Assembly: GCA_944329505.1 (NCBI GenBank)
Contig: CALVIJ010000020.1
Coordinates: forward strand, 1 to 12,765
Direction of reading: 5' to 3'
DNA length: 12,765 nt
DNA from: an uncultured Bacilli bacterium
Lineage (GTDB): Bacteria > Bacillota_I > Bacilli_A > RF39 > UBA660
Positions 12,177 to 12,765 of this stretch are shown in pieces. The position numbers were made by a program, and so were the translations under genes. The notes beneath the pieces were generated by a model. That model worked only from the letters and a program-made list of their open reading frames with translations, did no database searches and was not told where the DNA came from. Positions within the stretch are counted from its first letter, which is position 1. Each line of letters starts with the position of its first letter.

Positions 12177-12765
12177 TTATACTCCTCTATTGGTGTAGGA
12201 ATAGGTTGTGCCTAATAAAAATATATAATTTACATTACAATAATTTGCATCAAAACCACTATTATATAATCTTTGAGTACTTATGTACCAATTACCACTA
12301 CGCTCAGAAATATCACACTTGATTACTTCCGAATTCATCGGATCTGTTGTAATACTGCTTTTCTGAACATACACTCCTCCGTAATTTTGAGTATGCAACC
12401 AACTTGTTCTATTATAGGTAATTCCTAACATCATTGTTGTATTACTGTTAGTACACCAGGTATTCATAGAAAGGGCATCATAATCTGTTATGTCTATTGG
12501 TGTATCTGATGACATTTGCACTCTTGACAATGATCCTTGTGGATTACTTAATTGAATATAATATCTATTTCCATCGGGTGCTACACCATTATAACAAGTT
12601 CCTGTGCCACCTACATCAACTAAAGTTTGACTAAATGTTGGATTAAATGGAAGTGCATTTGTCTGAAAGAGCCTTCTATCATTTTTTCTCCAAGTAGGAT
12701 AAACAGTAAGATTACTATTACATTCACTCATGTTAAAGGTCTTTCCAGTTATTGTCTTTGTTGTC
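12177..12765 (-). CDS. C-terminal part of an unknown, probably extracellular protein (cut by window edge)
   Basis: The frame stays open to the right edge: codons before the internal Met at 12731 read TTKTITGKTFN, so that Met is not the start and the true beginning lies outside. The visible 195 residues have no hydrophobic segment and are rich in Asn, Ser, Thr and Tyr. Five Cys are scattered (CNSN, GTCYNG, NTWCTN, VIKCDI, NYCNV), as in exported proteins with disulfides. I recognise no family. Lying upstream of the pilin-like genes on the same strand, it could be a large surface or pilus-associated protein, but a terminator and a new promoter separate them. It ends in TAA with the tail YSYTNRGV and has no membrane helix or sorting motif at the C-terminus. 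Confidence 0.6.
   Translation of the reverse strand, partial: TTKTITGKTFNMSECNSNLTVYPTWRKNDRRLFQTNALPFNPTFSQTLVDVGGTGTCYNGVAPDGNRYYIQLSNPQGSLSRVQMSSDTPIDITDYDALSMNTWCTNSNTTMMLGITYNRTSWLHTQNYGGVYVQKSSITTDPMNSEVIKCDISERSGNWYISTQRLYNSGFDANYCNVNYIFLLGTTYSYTNRGV

Noticed and set aside
1..12765. Mycoplasma-type code with TGA as Trp
   Set aside because: Trp is encoded by TGG in all genes read, and TGA ends the frame at 8753-8755 exactly where tgt begins.

Overview
AT-rich chromosomal DNA from a low-GC Gram-positive bacterium. The genes use ATG starts with strong GGAGG-type ribosome binding sites. Extended -10 promoters and terminators with T runs are clear. All three stop codons occur, and the TGA at 8753-8755 ends a frame, so the code looks standard rather than the Mycoplasma code. 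SecG, a class B sortase, UPF0154/YneF, a TIGR04086-type protein and a Bacillus-like LexA region point to Firmicutes, probably a host-associated member of the Bacilli; the taxon is inference.

Left part (1-2550), all on the minus strand: secG, rpoZ, and a DUF2779-family protein that combines a RecB/Cas4-like iron-sulfur nuclease region with a DEDD exonuclease region. Next (2550-5506) is a cell-wall anchoring locus. Two paralogous secreted proteins carry identical NPKTSD sorting motifs, and a class B sortase is transcribed divergently from the second one. The two protein genes share a promoter layout and a small hairpin at the predicted mRNA 5' end. From 5504 to 7171 lie two membrane-anchored surface proteins, one with a TasA/camelysin-like beta-sandwich signature and one resembling DUF6273.

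Middle part (7286-10390): a four-helix TIGR04086 membrane protein converges on tgt (tRNA queuosine/preQ1 exchange). tgt overlaps by 4 bases a small protein with a Cys-His-Asp triad. Further upstream are yneF and an unlisted 45-codon membrane peptide gene divergent from lexA. Two LexA-box-like palindromes lie in the lexA/peptide intergenic region, one between the -35 and -10 of a near-consensus promoter for the peptide. Position and layout match yneA of Bacillus, the SOS cell-division inhibitor, but the product is much smaller and has no LysM domain.

Right part (10412-12765), minus strand: an operon of two type IV pilin-like proteins and a membrane-anchored Ig-like protein, preceded by the 3' end of a secreted or surface-type protein cut by the window edge. 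No tRNA, rRNA, CRISPR array, insertion sequence or origin was seen, and no gene-free stretch exceeds 300 bases.
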